Positions 53,603-62,358 of a DNA stretch of 64,000 bases are shown here, in pieces. The position numbers and the translations under genes were made by a program. Position 1 is the first letter of the stretch, and every line of letters starts with the position of its first letter. The notes beneath the pieces were generated by a model, which was not told the DNA's origin, did no database searches, and worked only from the letters and a program-made list of their open reading frames with translations. This DNA comes from an uncultured Pelagibacteraceae bacterium (lineage in GTDB: Bacteria; Pseudomonadota; Alphaproteobacteria; Pelagibacterales; Pelagibacteraceae), in NCBI GenBank assembly GCA_902570125.1, contig CACFXK010000006.1, positions 1 to 64,000 on the forward strand, in the 5' to 3' direction.

Positions 53603-54526
53603 CTAAAACCAGTTTATATTTTCTTTGTCACAAAGTTCTTTCAGCCTTAATGGATAGTCTGTCATGATACCATCTACACCATACTCAATCATTTTTAACA
53701 TATCGTTCTCTTCATTAACTGTCCAAACGTTCACTGGCAAATCTTCCTGATGAGAAATTTCTACTAGTTTTTTTGTAATATCTTTATGGTATGGATGCAA
53801 AGCTTTTCCACCTTGTGATTTTATAATTTTTGGTAATTCATATTTTTCAAAAAAAGGTAAGTAACTCATCCATGGAGATCTATTGTAAATTGTATTTTTA
53901 ATTTTAATTCCTGCCTGTTGTAGAAAACTTAAATAAGCTCTTGAAATTTCAGGGTAAAGATTTTTGATTTCTGTCAGTGTTCTCCAATCAAATGAAGAAA
54001 TGATTATTTTATTTTGTAAATTTGATTTATTTACTTCTTTCATAACAAGTTTTACCATTTCCTCTGGGGTTGGAGTTAAATTTTCCTCGTCAGGTGTAGA
54101 TTTAATTTCTAAATTTATTAATAAATTTTCAGATTTGTTTTTTGAAGATAATTCTAATAACTCAGAAAGTTTTGGTATCTTTTGATTTTCTAAAGTTTTT
54201 TGATTAACAAATCTTCTTCCATATCTAGATAATTTATTTAAAGACCCAACATCAAATTTTAAAAGCTCATCGTAACTTAAGTCAAATATTATTATATTTT
54301 CATCCGTTATCCAATTTCCCTCATTATCTTTTGTAAAACTTGGATCTAATCTAAAGTCATGTGTAATCAAAGGAATAAGATCTTTGGAAATCAAAATATC
54401 TGTTTCGTATGCATTAATATTGTTTTTAAATAAATATTTAAAACTTTCTAGAGTATTTTCAGGAAGATCTCCTCTAGCGCCTCTATGGCCGTAAATTTTA
54501 ATATAATTTGGCTTTGATAAAATCAA
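53603..54526 (-). CDS. ugpQ: Glycerophosphodiester phosphodiesterase
   Basis: A 307-residue GDPD-family enzyme with no signal peptide, so cytoplasmic like UgpQ. Catalytic residues are visible as GHRGARGDLPENTLESF (His-Arg and Glu), YETDILISKD (Glu-x-Asp) and LITHDFRLD (His). It releases glycerol 3-phosphate and an alcohol from deacylated phospholipids imported by the neighbouring Ugp transporter. Two bases separate it from ugpC. Confidence 0.93.
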   Translation of the reverse strand: MILSKPNYIKIYGHRGARGDLPENTLESFKYLFKNNINAYETDILISKDLIPLITHDFRLDPSFTKDNEGNWITDENIIIFDLSYDELLKFDVGSLNKLSRYGRRFVNQKTLENQKIPKLSELLELSSKNKSENLLINLEIKSTPDEENLTPTPEEMVKLVMKEVNKSNLQNKIIISSFDWRTLTEIKNLYPEISRAYLSFLQQAGIKIKNTIYNRSPWMSYLPFFEKYELPKIIKSQGGKALHPYHKDITKKLVEISHQEDLPVNVWTVNEENDMLKMIEYGVDGIMTDYPLRLKELCDKENINWF

Positions 54527-54528
54527 AA

Positions 54529-55581
54529 TTAATTTACTCGATTACCATTAGATTTATCAAAAACATAATAATTGTTATCATTTATGTTCAAAGATAATTT
54601 ACTTCCTTTTTTAATAATTTGACTTCCAGGACATCTAAAACAAAAATCTTTTTTATTTTTTATTTCTCCATAAATCAAATTATCTGAACCTAATTGTTCT
54701 ACCAGATCTACAGATAAATTTATTAAACCTTTATCAGTTTGCGACATATGCTCTGGTCTAATTCCTAATATAACTGGTCCATTAAAATCACTTGTAACAT
54801 TATTAATTTCAAAACCTTCTGAAGTAAGAGTTTTATTTTTTAATTCTCCTTCAAGAAAATTCATCTGTGGCGAACCTATAAATCCTGCGACAAACATAGA
54901 TTTAGGATTATTATAAATTTCTATCGGTGTTCCAAGCTGCTCAATAAGGCCATTATTTATTACTGCCAGTCTATCAGCTAAGGTCATAGCTTCTACTTGG
55001 TCATGAGTTACAAATATACTTGTCACTCCAACTTTTTGCTGAAGTTTTTTTATTTCAAGCCTCATTTGTATTCTTAGTTTTGCATCTAAATTAGATAATG
55101 GCTCATCAAATAAAAATATTTTAGGACTTCTTACAATAGCTCTTCCCATAGCAACTCTCTGCCTTTGACCTCCTGACAACATGGATGGTTTTCTTTGCAA
55201 GTATTCAGAAATTTGTAATAGCTTTGCTGCCTCATTAACTTTTTTTTCAATATCTTCTTTTGAAATACCTCTATTTTTTAATCCGTAAGCCAAATTGTTG
55301 TAAACATTCATATGAGGATAGAGTGCATAATTCTGAAAAACCATAGCAACATCTCTATCTGAGGGGTCAACTTTATTAATTAATATTCCATCAAGATTTA
55401 TATAACCTTCAGTTATGTCTTCTAACCCAGCAATCATTCTTAAAAGAGTAGATTTTCCACATCCGCTTGGTCCAACAAAAACCATGAATTCACCATTTTC
55501 TACATTCATACTTGTCTCATGAACAGCTTTAGTTCCGTTTGGATAGATTTTAGTAACTTTATTTAATTCTAAAAAACTCAT
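54529..55581 (-). CDS. ugpC: Glycerol-3-phosphate ABC transporter ATP-binding protein
   Basis: A 350-residue CUT1-family ATPase. Walker A GPSGCGKST, signature LSGGQRQRVAMGRAI, Walker B IFLFDEPLSNLD, switch VTHDQVEAM, and a C-terminal TOBE/OB regulatory domain (FIGSPQMNFLEGE...GIRPEHM). Such ATPases are shared among sugar transporters, so the assignment rests on the operon. It is contiguous with the first ugpE. Confidence 0.92.
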   Translation of the reverse strand: MSFLELNKVTKIYPNGTKAVHETSMNVENGEFMVFVGPSGCGKSTLLRMIAGLEDITEGYINLDGILINKVDPSDRDVAMVFQNYALYPHMNVYNNLAYGLKNRGISKEDIEKKVNEAAKLLQISEYLQRKPSMLSGGQRQRVAMGRAIVRSPKIFLFDEPLSNLDAKLRIQMRLEIKKLQQKVGVTSIFVTHDQVEAMTLADRLAVINNGLIEQLGTPIEIYNNPKSMFVAGFIGSPQMNFLEGELKNKTLTSEGFEINNVTSDFNGPVILGIRPEHMSQTDKGLINLSVDLVEQLGSDNLIYGEIKNKKDFCFRCPGSQIIKKGSKLSLNINDNNYYVFDKSNGNRVN

Positions 55582-56433
55582 TTATTTCTCTGTTTGAATT
55601 AATCCTTTTATGAACCATTTTTGCAAAAATACTACCACTAAAACTGGGGGGATCATTGATAAAATAATATAAGCAAATCTCTCTGCTGTTCTTGGTAAAG
55701 CAACTCCCTCATAACTTTCAGTAAATATAATTTTCATTCCCATAACTACAGTCCAATATTCCTCACTCGTAGTCATTATTAACGGCCATAAATATTGACT
55801 ATATCCGTATACAAACATGAATATAAACATCGCTGCAATCATTGTTTTAGATAATGGAACTAAAAAATCTATAAAAAATCTCCAACTATTTGCACCATCT
55901 AATTTTGCTGATTCAAGTAATTCATCAGGTATAGTTTTATAAAACTGTCTAAAAAAAAAGGTAGCGGTGGCTGATGCAACCAATGGAAGAACAAGACCTG
56001 TGTAAGAATTAGTTAAACCTAAATCTGATACAATCTTATAACTTGGAAAAATCCTAACCTCCAGAGGCACAAGTAAAGTAATAAAGATTAACCAAAAAAT
56101 CGGTACAGCAAATTTGAATCTAAAATAAACTAAAGCATAAGCTGACATTGCTGAGATAATTACTTTAAGGGTTGCAATTCCCAAAGCCATTATAAAGCTA
56201 TTTATAAACATTTTTGCAGCAGTCACTTCCTCTGACCAACCACCCTTCTCATTTAAAACTTCGTTATAATTTCTTGTTAATTGATCGCCAAGACCAAATT
56301 GCATTCCCTCTTTTAAAATAGTTACAGTATCGTGGGTAGAGCTAGCAAATGATAACCAAATCGGAATTACCATCAATAAAACACCTAGTATAAGTACAAT
56401 GTGTGCTAAAATTTGTGAAAATTTAATTTTCAT
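55582..56433 (-). CDS. ugpE: Glycerol-3-phosphate ABC transporter permease UgpE (copy 1)
   Basis: A 283-residue CUT1 permease with six TM helices. The EAA loop is ESAKLDGANSWRFFIDFLVPLSK, preceded by FFRQFYKTIPDELL. It carries the IFTESYEGVALPRTAERFAY stretch typical of UgpE before the last helix. The paralogue directly upstream shares an almost identical core at DNA level, but this copy keeps the fuller C-terminal segment. It overlaps copy 2 by 4 bases. Confidence 0.9.
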   Translation of the reverse strand: MKIKFSQILAHIVLILGVLLMVIPIWLSFASSTHDTVTILKEGMQFGLGDQLTRNYNEVLNEKGGWSEEVTAAKMFINSFIMALGIATLKVIISAMSAYALVYFRFKFAVPIFWLIFITLLVPLEVRIFPSYKIVSDLGLTNSYTGLVLPLVASATATFFFRQFYKTIPDELLESAKLDGANSWRFFIDFLVPLSKTMIAAMFIFMFVYGYSQYLWPLIMTTSEEYWTVVMGMKIIFTESYEGVALPRTAERFAYIILSMIPPVLVVVFLQKWFIKGLIQTEK

Positions 56434-57251
56434 TTGTCTTGAAAAATCCCTTTAATAAAATATTTTTGTAATACAATTATGATTAATACTGGTGGTATCA
56501 TTGACATGATGACAAATGCAAATTTGTTAACAATTGATCCAGACATCATCTTTAATCCCATGACAACAGTCCAATATTGTTCAGAAGAAGTTACTAATAT
56601 CGGCCATAAATATTGATTATAACCGAATACAAACATAAATATGAACATTGCAACAATCATTGTTTTTGACAATGGCACTAAAAAGTCAATAAAAAATCTC
56701 CAAGTATTTGCACCATCCAATTTTGCTGATTCAAGTAATTCATCAGGTATAGTTTTATAAAACTGTCTAAAAAATAAAGTAGCTATAGCAGAAGCTGAAA
56801 TTGGAATAATTAGTCCCCAATATGAGTTTACTAAGTTAAGTGTAGACATAACAGAATAGGTAGGAAAAATTCTTAACTCCAGAGGGACTAGTATAGTAAT
56901 AAAAATTATCCAAAATAATAATGTTGCATATTTCACTCTAAAATAAACTAAGACATATGCAGTCATAAGAGATGAAATAACTGATAAAAAAGCAACTCCA
57001 GTTGCCATTAAAAAACTATTTAAAAACATCTTTAATGCAGTAATTTCTTTAAAAAAACCACCTTCATATAATAAAACTTTTGTATAATTCTCTAAAAACT
57101 TATCTCCTAAAAAAAATTGAAGACCTTGGGTATTAATTATCGAAGCTGTATGAGTTGAGCTTGCAAAAATTAACCAAACAGGAATTATCATAATAAAAAT
57201 GCCTATCAAAAGAATTAAATGAGAAAAGTTTGATGAAAAATATCTAATCAT
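56430..57251 (-). CDS. ugpE: Glycerol-3-phosphate ABC transporter permease UgpE paralogue (copy 2)
   Basis: A 273-residue paralogue of the adjacent UgpE with the same six-helix plan and EAA loop (ESAKLDGANTWRFFIDFLVPLSK). It is about ten residues shorter, with MSGSIVNKFAF where copy 1 has the longer ESYEGVALPRTAERFAY stretch. A normal Ugp transporter uses one UgpA and one UgpE; two UgpE genes imply alternative heterodimers or a specialised second permease. It starts 1 base after ugpA ends. Confidence 0.88.
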   Translation of the reverse strand: MIRYFSSNFSHLILLIGIFIMIIPVWLIFASSTHTASIINTQGLQFFLGDKFLENYTKVLLYEGGFFKEITALKMFLNSFLMATGVAFLSVISSLMTAYVLVYFRVKYATLLFWIIFITILVPLELRIFPTYSVMSTLNLVNSYWGLIIPISASAIATLFFRQFYKTIPDELLESAKLDGANTWRFFIDFLVPLSKTMIVAMFIFMFVFGYNQYLWPILVTSSEQYWTVVMGLKMMSGSIVNKFAFVIMSMIPPVLIIIVLQKYFIKGIFQDK

Positions 57252-57252
57252 T

Positions 57253-58131
57253 TTAATTGTAATGTATTTTCCCTTCTATGTATCTAAATTGAAAAATTGT
57301 AATAACTAAAACAATCAACATCATCATAATTGATTGAGCACCAGCACTTCCTAAGTCTAACCCCCTAAATCCGTCCATGTAGGCTTTATAAACAAGAGTT
57401 CTTGTTTCACCTGAGGGTGCACCAATTGTTGTAGTGTCAATTATTCCAAAAGTATCAAAAAAAGCATAAGTTATATTGATAATGATTAAAAAGAAAGTTG
57501 TGGGCATCAATAGAGGGAAAGTGATTGTCCAAAATCTTCTGAAACTACTTTTACAATCAATTATCGATGCTTCAATGACAGATTTTTGTATTGCTTGAAG
57601 ACCGGCTAAGAAGAAAATAAAATTAGCACTTATTTGTTTCCATGATCCTGCTATTATTAAGTAGATATAAGAATCAAAAACACTTTCATACCAATTAAAA
57701 CCCCATAAATCGTTAAATAGATGATACAATAATCCAAATCTTTCACTAAAAAAATAATTTGCCATAACACCCACCACAGCTGGCGCAATAGCATAAGGCC
57801 AAATCAAAAGAGTTTTGTAGGCACTTTTTCCATGCATTACATTATTGGCATTTACAGCAAGTAACAATCCAATGGCTCCTGTGACAAGTGTTATCACAAA
57901 GCTATAAATAATAGTAAACTTAAAAGCTATAAAATAAGCCGGGTCATCAAAGATAAATAAAAAATTATCAAACCATACAAATTGTCTTCCAAATCCAAAT
58001 GCATCTTGCATGGTAAATGCATCTCTAAAAGTTTGTATTATTGGCCAATATAAAAATATTAATAAAATACCTAGCTGTGGTGCTAAAAAAAAATACTGTG
58101 AATAGTTTGATTTAAACTGAACTTTTTTCAT
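57253..58131 (-). CDS. ugpA: Glycerol-3-phosphate ABC transporter permease UgpA
   Basis: A 292-residue CUT1 permease. The N-terminal FLAPQLGILLIFLYWPIIQTFRDAF block and VFDSYIYLIIAGSWKQISANFIFFLAGLQAIQKSVIEASIID, holding the EAA-type loop, are typical of UgpA. YNTYGIID-like FFDTFGIIDTTTIGAPSG follows. It begins 49 bases after ugpB, and that gap is filled by a 13-bp hairpin. Confidence 0.92.
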   Translation of the reverse strand: MKKVQFKSNYSQYFFLAPQLGILLIFLYWPIIQTFRDAFTMQDAFGFGRQFVWFDNFLFIFDDPAYFIAFKFTIIYSFVITLVTGAIGLLLAVNANNVMHGKSAYKTLLIWPYAIAPAVVGVMANYFFSERFGLLYHLFNDLWGFNWYESVFDSYIYLIIAGSWKQISANFIFFLAGLQAIQKSVIEASIIDCKSSFRRFWTITFPLLMPTTFFLIIINITYAFFDTFGIIDTTTIGAPSGETRTLVYKAYMDGFRGLDLGSAGAQSIMMMLIVLVITIFQFRYIEGKIHYN

Positions 58132-58134
58132 ATA

Positions 58135-58172
58135 ATAAATAAGGAGGTTATATTAATACCCTCCTTATTTAT
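58135..58172 (-). terminator. Intercistronic 13-bp hairpin between ugpB and ugpA
   Basis: Arms 58135-58147 and 58160-58172 (ATAAATAAGGAGG and its complement) pair perfectly with a 12-base loop, 8 bases after the ugpB stop and 3 bases before the ugpA start codon. T/A-rich sequence follows. Same placement as the phnD/phnE hairpin. On the minus strand the arm nearer the ugpA start reads CCTCC, while GGAGG lies in the first arm, so it does not act as a ribosome site for ugpA. Confidence 0.75.
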
Positions 58173-58180
58173 ATTATTTT

Positions 58181-59488
58181 TTAAAGAGTCTTAGCAAATT
58201 GTTTTAACAATTTAGCTGCACCCTTATCCATGTTCTTTAATCCTTTTTCGATTGATATTTTGCCATTTAACATTGGCTCAACATTTTCGTAAATTACTTC
58301 ACGAATTTGAGGCCAGTTACCAGCTCTATATCCACCAGGAATAGTTGAACCTTCTAAGCTTAATTGTTCACCAACAGCTTTGTGATATGGAGAAGCTCTA
58401 TAAAAGTTTATAGTTTCAGCTAATTCTATACCACCTTTAGTTACAGCAGAATAACCTGTCATGTTGTGATAGTATAAATCCATTTCAGGAGAACCCATAA
58501 ATTCGATGAATTTAGCAAGTCCTTTATACTCTTCTTCTGTATGACCATTTAAGATCCAGTTTGCTGCGCCACCAATAAATGTTGGATACTCTTTGCCACC
58601 AGTTACTGAATCCCAATAAGGAATATGATTAACTGTAAAATTTGGAACAACACCTTTCATTCCACCAAATGATGCAGCAGATCCAAACCAAAAAGCAGCC
58701 TCACCTGCTATAAATGGTGCTTGATTATCTCCCCAAGCTCTTCCTTTATAGCCGTAGAGACCTTTTTCGTACCATTCTTTTACTTTTTTCCAATGATAAA
58801 CAAATGCATCTGTTTCAGCAAATAAAGTTTTTGTCGGAACAGCATCGTAACCATTGTTTCCATCTGTCATAAGTAGATTATGTCTTGAAAAGAAATTTTC
58901 TGTCCAGATCCAAGGAGAGTGACTTTGAAGTAAAGGAATATATCCAGCAGCTTTAATTTTTGGAGCCATAGCCTCAAATTCTTCATAAGTTTTTGGAACT
59001 GATTCTATTCCTACTTCTTTCAATATGTCCATATTTGCATACATTAAGCAAGTTGAACTATTAAAAGGAACACCTATCATTTTTCCATCAGAGTCAGCAT
59101 AGAAGTTTTTAATTCCAGGAATATAATTATCTGCATCTACTTTAATTCCATATTTCTCAGCCATATCTTCAAAACCAATAACAACGCCATTTTTAACTTG
59201 GGCTACCATAATTGCAGCACCAGCATCGTAAACCTGTGAATAATGTGGTTGGTCTCCTGCTCTAAATGCAGCTATAGTTGCCGCCATGTTATCTTCATAA
59301 CTTCCTTTACCTGTAGGAACGACGGTGTATTCATCTTGTGAAGCATTAAATCTATTTGCAATTTCAATAATTACATCACCAAGAAATCCACTATTTCCAT
59401 ACCACCAATGAATTTCTGTCTTTGAATAACTGTGTGATGTAAATGAGAAAGTAAATAGAATTGTTAAAACACTCAATATTTTTTTCAT
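58181..59488 (-). CDS. ugpB: Glycerol-3-phosphate ABC transporter substrate-binding protein
   Basis: A 435-residue periplasmic binding protein, signal peptide ending near SYS-K. It matches UgpB in TEIHWWYGNSG, VVPTGKGSYEDNMAATIAAFRAGDQPHYSQVYDAGAA, FNSSTCLMYANMDILK, FIGGAANWIL and HNMTGYSAVTKG. UgpB binds glycerol 3-phosphate or glycerophosphocholine. It has an AAAAGGGG ribosome site at 59493-59500, and a hairpin follows before ugpA. First gene of the ugp operon, divergent from glpD. Confidence 0.93.
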   Translation of the reverse strand: MKKILSVLTILFTFSFTSHSYSKTEIHWWYGNSGFLGDVIIEIANRFNASQDEYTVVPTGKGSYEDNMAATIAAFRAGDQPHYSQVYDAGAAIMVAQVKNGVVIGFEDMAEKYGIKVDADNYIPGIKNFYADSDGKMIGVPFNSSTCLMYANMDILKEVGIESVPKTYEEFEAMAPKIKAAGYIPLLQSHSPWIWTENFFSRHNLLMTDGNNGYDAVPTKTLFAETDAFVYHWKKVKEWYEKGLYGYKGRAWGDNQAPFIAGEAAFWFGSAASFGGMKGVVPNFTVNHIPYWDSVTGGKEYPTFIGGAANWILNGHTEEEYKGLAKFIEFMGSPEMDLYYHNMTGYSAVTKGGIELAETINFYRASPYHKAVGEQLSLEGSTIPGGYRAGNWPQIREVIYENVEPMLNGKISIEKGLKNMDKGAAKLLKQFAKTL

Positions 59489-59627
59489 TGTACCCCTTTT
59501 ATTAATTTATAATTTTAATTAGATAAATTATTTATGTTAAAGTATCGTTAAATTTTGATTACTTAAATGTAAAAATATATAATGTTTCTAAAAGAGGTTG
59601 TATATTTTAAAACAAATCATAATTTAA

Positions 59628-60779
59628 ATGTCTAAAATATTCGATTTATTCATAATAGGTGGCGGTATAAACGGTGCAGGTATTGCAAGGGATGCTGCAG
59701 GTAGAGGTTTATCAGTTTGTTTAGCTGACAAAGGTGAGATTGGTGGAGCAACTTCATCCTGGTCAACGAAATTAATACATGGTGGTCTTCGTTATTTAGA
59801 AAATTATGAATTCAAATTAGTTAGAGAATCTTTAAAAGAAAGAGAAATTGTTTATAAAATTGCTAAACATATTTCAAAACCCATTCCTTTTATAATTCCT
59901 TATGCAGATAAAATTCGACCAGCCTGGTTAATTAAAATTGGTTTATTTTTGTACGATAATTTAGGTGGCAAAAGTAATATACCAAAATCAAAAACATTTG
60001 ATCTTAGAAAAAAATTTTCAAATATTCTTAAAGAAAAATACAAAACCGGTTTTCAATATTTTGATATACAAATTGACGATAAAAAATTAACGAAATTAAA
60101 TACCAAAGATGCAAAAAGAAATAACGCTAAAATACTAGAATACAACAAAGTTAAAAAAGCTGAAATTATTGGCAATGAATGGATTATTAGTCTTGAAAAT
60201 GGTGAAAAAGTAAAGTCAAAAATTTTGATTAATGCATCTGGACCGTGGATAAATGAAACCTTAAATAAAAATATAAAAATTAAATCTAAGAAAAAAATTA
60301 GATTGGTTAAAGGAAGTCATATTATTACAAAAAAATTGTACAAAGAAAATGTTGCGTTCACATTTCAAAATACTGATAAAAGAATAATATTTGTAATACC
60401 TTATAAAGGGAAGTTTTCTTTAATTGGAACAACTGAAGAAGAGGTGAAATCACCTGAAAATAAAGGAATATCAAAAAAAGAAATTAGATATTTAATTAGT
60501 TCAGTAAATAATTACTTAAAAAAACAAATAACATCAAAGGACATCGTAGATACATATTCTGGGATAAGACCTCTAATTGAAGATTTTAAAACAGCCTCAA
60601 AAGTCACAAGAGATTATGTTTTTGATTTAAAAATTATAAAAAAATTACCTTTATTGAATATTTATGGAGGAAAACTTACCACCTACAGAAAATTGTCTGA
60701 AAAAGTCCTTATTGATCTTGAAAAATTTTTACCTAAAACAAAAAAAGGTCCATGGACACACAAAAAGAAGCTTTTTTAA
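59628..60779 (+). CDS. glpD: Glycerol-3-phosphate dehydrogenase, C-terminally short
   Basis: A 383-residue FAD enzyme oxidising glycerol 3-phosphate to dihydroxyacetone phosphate. The FAD site GGGINGAGIARDAAGRGLSV and the GlpD signature SSWSTKLIHGGLRYLE are present, with IRPLIED and YGGKLTTYRKLSE later. The protein stops at GPWTHKKKLF, where GlpD continues for over 100 residues, so the C-terminal helical cap domain is missing. No continuation is seen in other frames before the opposite-strand phnX. It is divergent from ugpB, linking import to oxidation. Confidence 0.9.
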   Translation: MSKIFDLFIIGGGINGAGIARDAAGRGLSVCLADKGEIGGATSSWSTKLIHGGLRYLENYEFKLVRESLKEREIVYKIAKHISKPIPFIIPYADKIRPAWLIKIGLFLYDNLGGKSNIPKSKTFDLRKKFSNILKEKYKTGFQYFDIQIDDKKLTKLNTKDAKRNNAKILEYNKVKKAEIIGNEWIISLENGEKVKSKILINASGPWINETLNKNIKIKSKKKIRLVKGSHIITKKLYKENVAFTFQNTDKRIIFVIPYKGKFSLIGTTEEEVKSPENKGISKKEIRYLISSVNNYLKKQITSKDIVDTYSGIRPLIEDFKTASKVTRDYVFDLKIIKKLPLLNIYGGKLTTYRKLSEKVLIDLEKFLPKTKKGPWTHKKKLF

Positions 60780-60817
60780 TTTCCACGGTCTTAAAAAATG
60801 CTTTTCATTAAGTAATT

Positions 60818-61612
60818 TTATTTAATTCTAGTTTGAATTATTTTGATAATTTTAGGTAAATCTTTAATTGTATCTATTACATAGTGAGCGCCTACTTTCT
60901 TAAATTTATTCTTGATCTTTTTTCTAAATTTAGTTTTATCTTTAAAAGAAAGTCTATTAAATTCGACTTCTGTTTTACCAAATTCATTACCTGAAAATAT
61001 AACACCCACTACCCACATCCCAGCATTTACTCCCTCTAACAATCCAGGAATAGTGTCATCAACTTTTATACAATTTGATCCCTTGGTAATATTTAATTCA
61101 GAAAAAATTTTATATATTATTTCAGCTGAGGGTCTTCCAATTTTTGTGTATGAAGAACTATATGACACATCAGGTATAAATCTTTGTTTTTTTAGTTCTG
61201 GCAATATAACATTTAGAATTTCTTCTGAATATCCGGTATTGATTCCTATTTTTATTTTTTTGTTTTTTATAAAATCTAAAGTTTTTTTACTTCCTGATAT
61301 AAATTTTGAATGTTTCTTAATTATTTTTTTTAATTCTGGATTAAAAAGTTTAAACAATTTATCAATATCTTTATCTGTTGGTTTTGATTTAAATTTTTTT
61401 TTCCACTGCGAATTAATTTTTCTTGTTGTTAGCAATGCTTTTATATGGGCTCGTTTTTCAATACCCATTGGTCCTATGGCTTGTTTTCGTGTAATTTTAA
61501 TTCCAAACCTATCAAATAATTCTATAAGAACTTGAGATGGCGCAAGGCTTCCAAAATCTATTAATGTACCAGCTAAATCAAATACAATTCCTTCTATATT
61601 GGAATTTTTCAT
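60818..61612 (-). CDS. phnX: Phosphonoacetaldehyde hydrolase-like HAD protein
   Basis: A 264-residue HAD hydrolase of the phosphonatase type. The nucleophile Asp is in FDLAGTLIDFGS; the Schiff-base lysine motif is MGIEKRAHI (PhnX Met, Lys and His are kept); GRPSAEIIYK and VDDTIPGLLEGVNAGMWVVGV complete the core. PhnX hydrolyses the C-P bond of phosphonoacetaldehyde. Its usual partner, the aminoethylphosphonate aminotransferase PhnW, is not in this window. It is convergent with glpD. Confidence 0.85.
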   Translation of the reverse strand: MKNSNIEGIVFDLAGTLIDFGSLAPSQVLIELFDRFGIKITRKQAIGPMGIEKRAHIKALLTTRKINSQWKKKFKSKPTDKDIDKLFKLFNPELKKIIKKHSKFISGSKKTLDFIKNKKIKIGINTGYSEEILNVILPELKKQRFIPDVSYSSSYTKIGRPSAEIIYKIFSELNITKGSNCIKVDDTIPGLLEGVNAGMWVVGVIFSGNEFGKTEVEFNRLSFKDKTKFRKKIKNKFKKVGAHYVIDTIKDLPKIIKIIQTRIK

Positions 61613-61758
61613 ATGTTTTTTTTCGAATCTTTTAATTAAAATTTAATATTTGAAATTAATCATATCTTTAATTGAATAATAATACTGATTTTATTGCTGT
61701 TTATTTTGATTTTAACTTGTTTTATTAATGTTACAAAAATATTACAGATTTATTACAT

Positions 61759-62310
61759 ATGCTGAAAATACTAAATTTCTTATTGATAATTTCAACAGTA
61801 TGTTTGACTTCAGCAGCAAAAACAGATGAGTTAGATTTAAACAAACTTTTGAGTAAGTTAAAAGATTGTAATACACAAAGTGAAGCAAAAATTTTAGAAA
61901 AAAGCATATGGAATTTGTGGGAAACACATCCATCTAATTTTCAATTAACTATTGATTTAAAAGAAGGTTCAAGACTAGTTCAAAATGGAAATTATATAAG
62001 GGCATATAGGATTTTTAGTAAAATTATAGAAAAAGATCCTAATTGGGCTGAAGCTTGGAATAGACGTGCAACATCTTTATATTTTATGGGTAAGTATAAA
62101 AAATCACTTAGAGATATTGATATGGTCTTAAAACTTGAAAGCAGGCATTTCGGTGCTCTAATTGGAAAAGGACAAGTATACATGGAAATGAAAGATTACG
62201 AAAAAGCCTACACTAGTTATTTAGAAGCTTCATATATAAACCCAATGAATACTGATACAATAAATCAAATAAACAAAGTCTCTAAATTAATTAAAGAAAA
62301 AACAATATAA
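61759..62310 (+). CDS. Exported TPR-repeat protein
   Basis: A 183-residue protein with a probable signal peptide (MLKILNFLLIISTVCLTSAAK). About three tetratricopeptide repeats follow: GNYIRAYRIFSKIIEKDPNWAEAWNRRATSLYFMGKYKKSLRDIDMVLKLE... and ...MKDYEKAYTSYLEASYINP. This is a periplasmic or membrane-associated scaffold; the partner is unknown. A conserved-looking N-terminal part (LSKLKDCNTQSEAKILEKSIWNLWE) resembles small alphaproteobacterial TPR proteins. The 146-base upstream gap to phnX must hold divergent promoters. Confidence 0.8.
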   Translation: MLKILNFLLIISTVCLTSAAKTDELDLNKLLSKLKDCNTQSEAKILEKSIWNLWETHPSNFQLTIDLKEGSRLVQNGNYIRAYRIFSKIIEKDPNWAEAWNRRATSLYFMGKYKKSLRDIDMVLKLESRHFGALIGKGQVYMEMKDYEKAYTSYLEASYINPMNTDTINQINKVSKLIKEKTI

Positions 62311-62358
62311 TTACTTTATCTGTAAAATATCTTTAATATTATTAAAATATAATAACTT

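Noticed and set aside
60780..60817. Frameshifted C-terminal half of glpD downstream of its stop
   Set aside because: Reading the other two frames past the stop gives no GlpD cap-like sequence before phnX ends, so a simple frameshift does not explain the short protein.
60912..61535. A 207-codon open frame antisense to phnX
   Set aside because: PhnX has clear catalytic motifs on the other strand; the antisense product is hydrophobic low-complexity sequence without family features.
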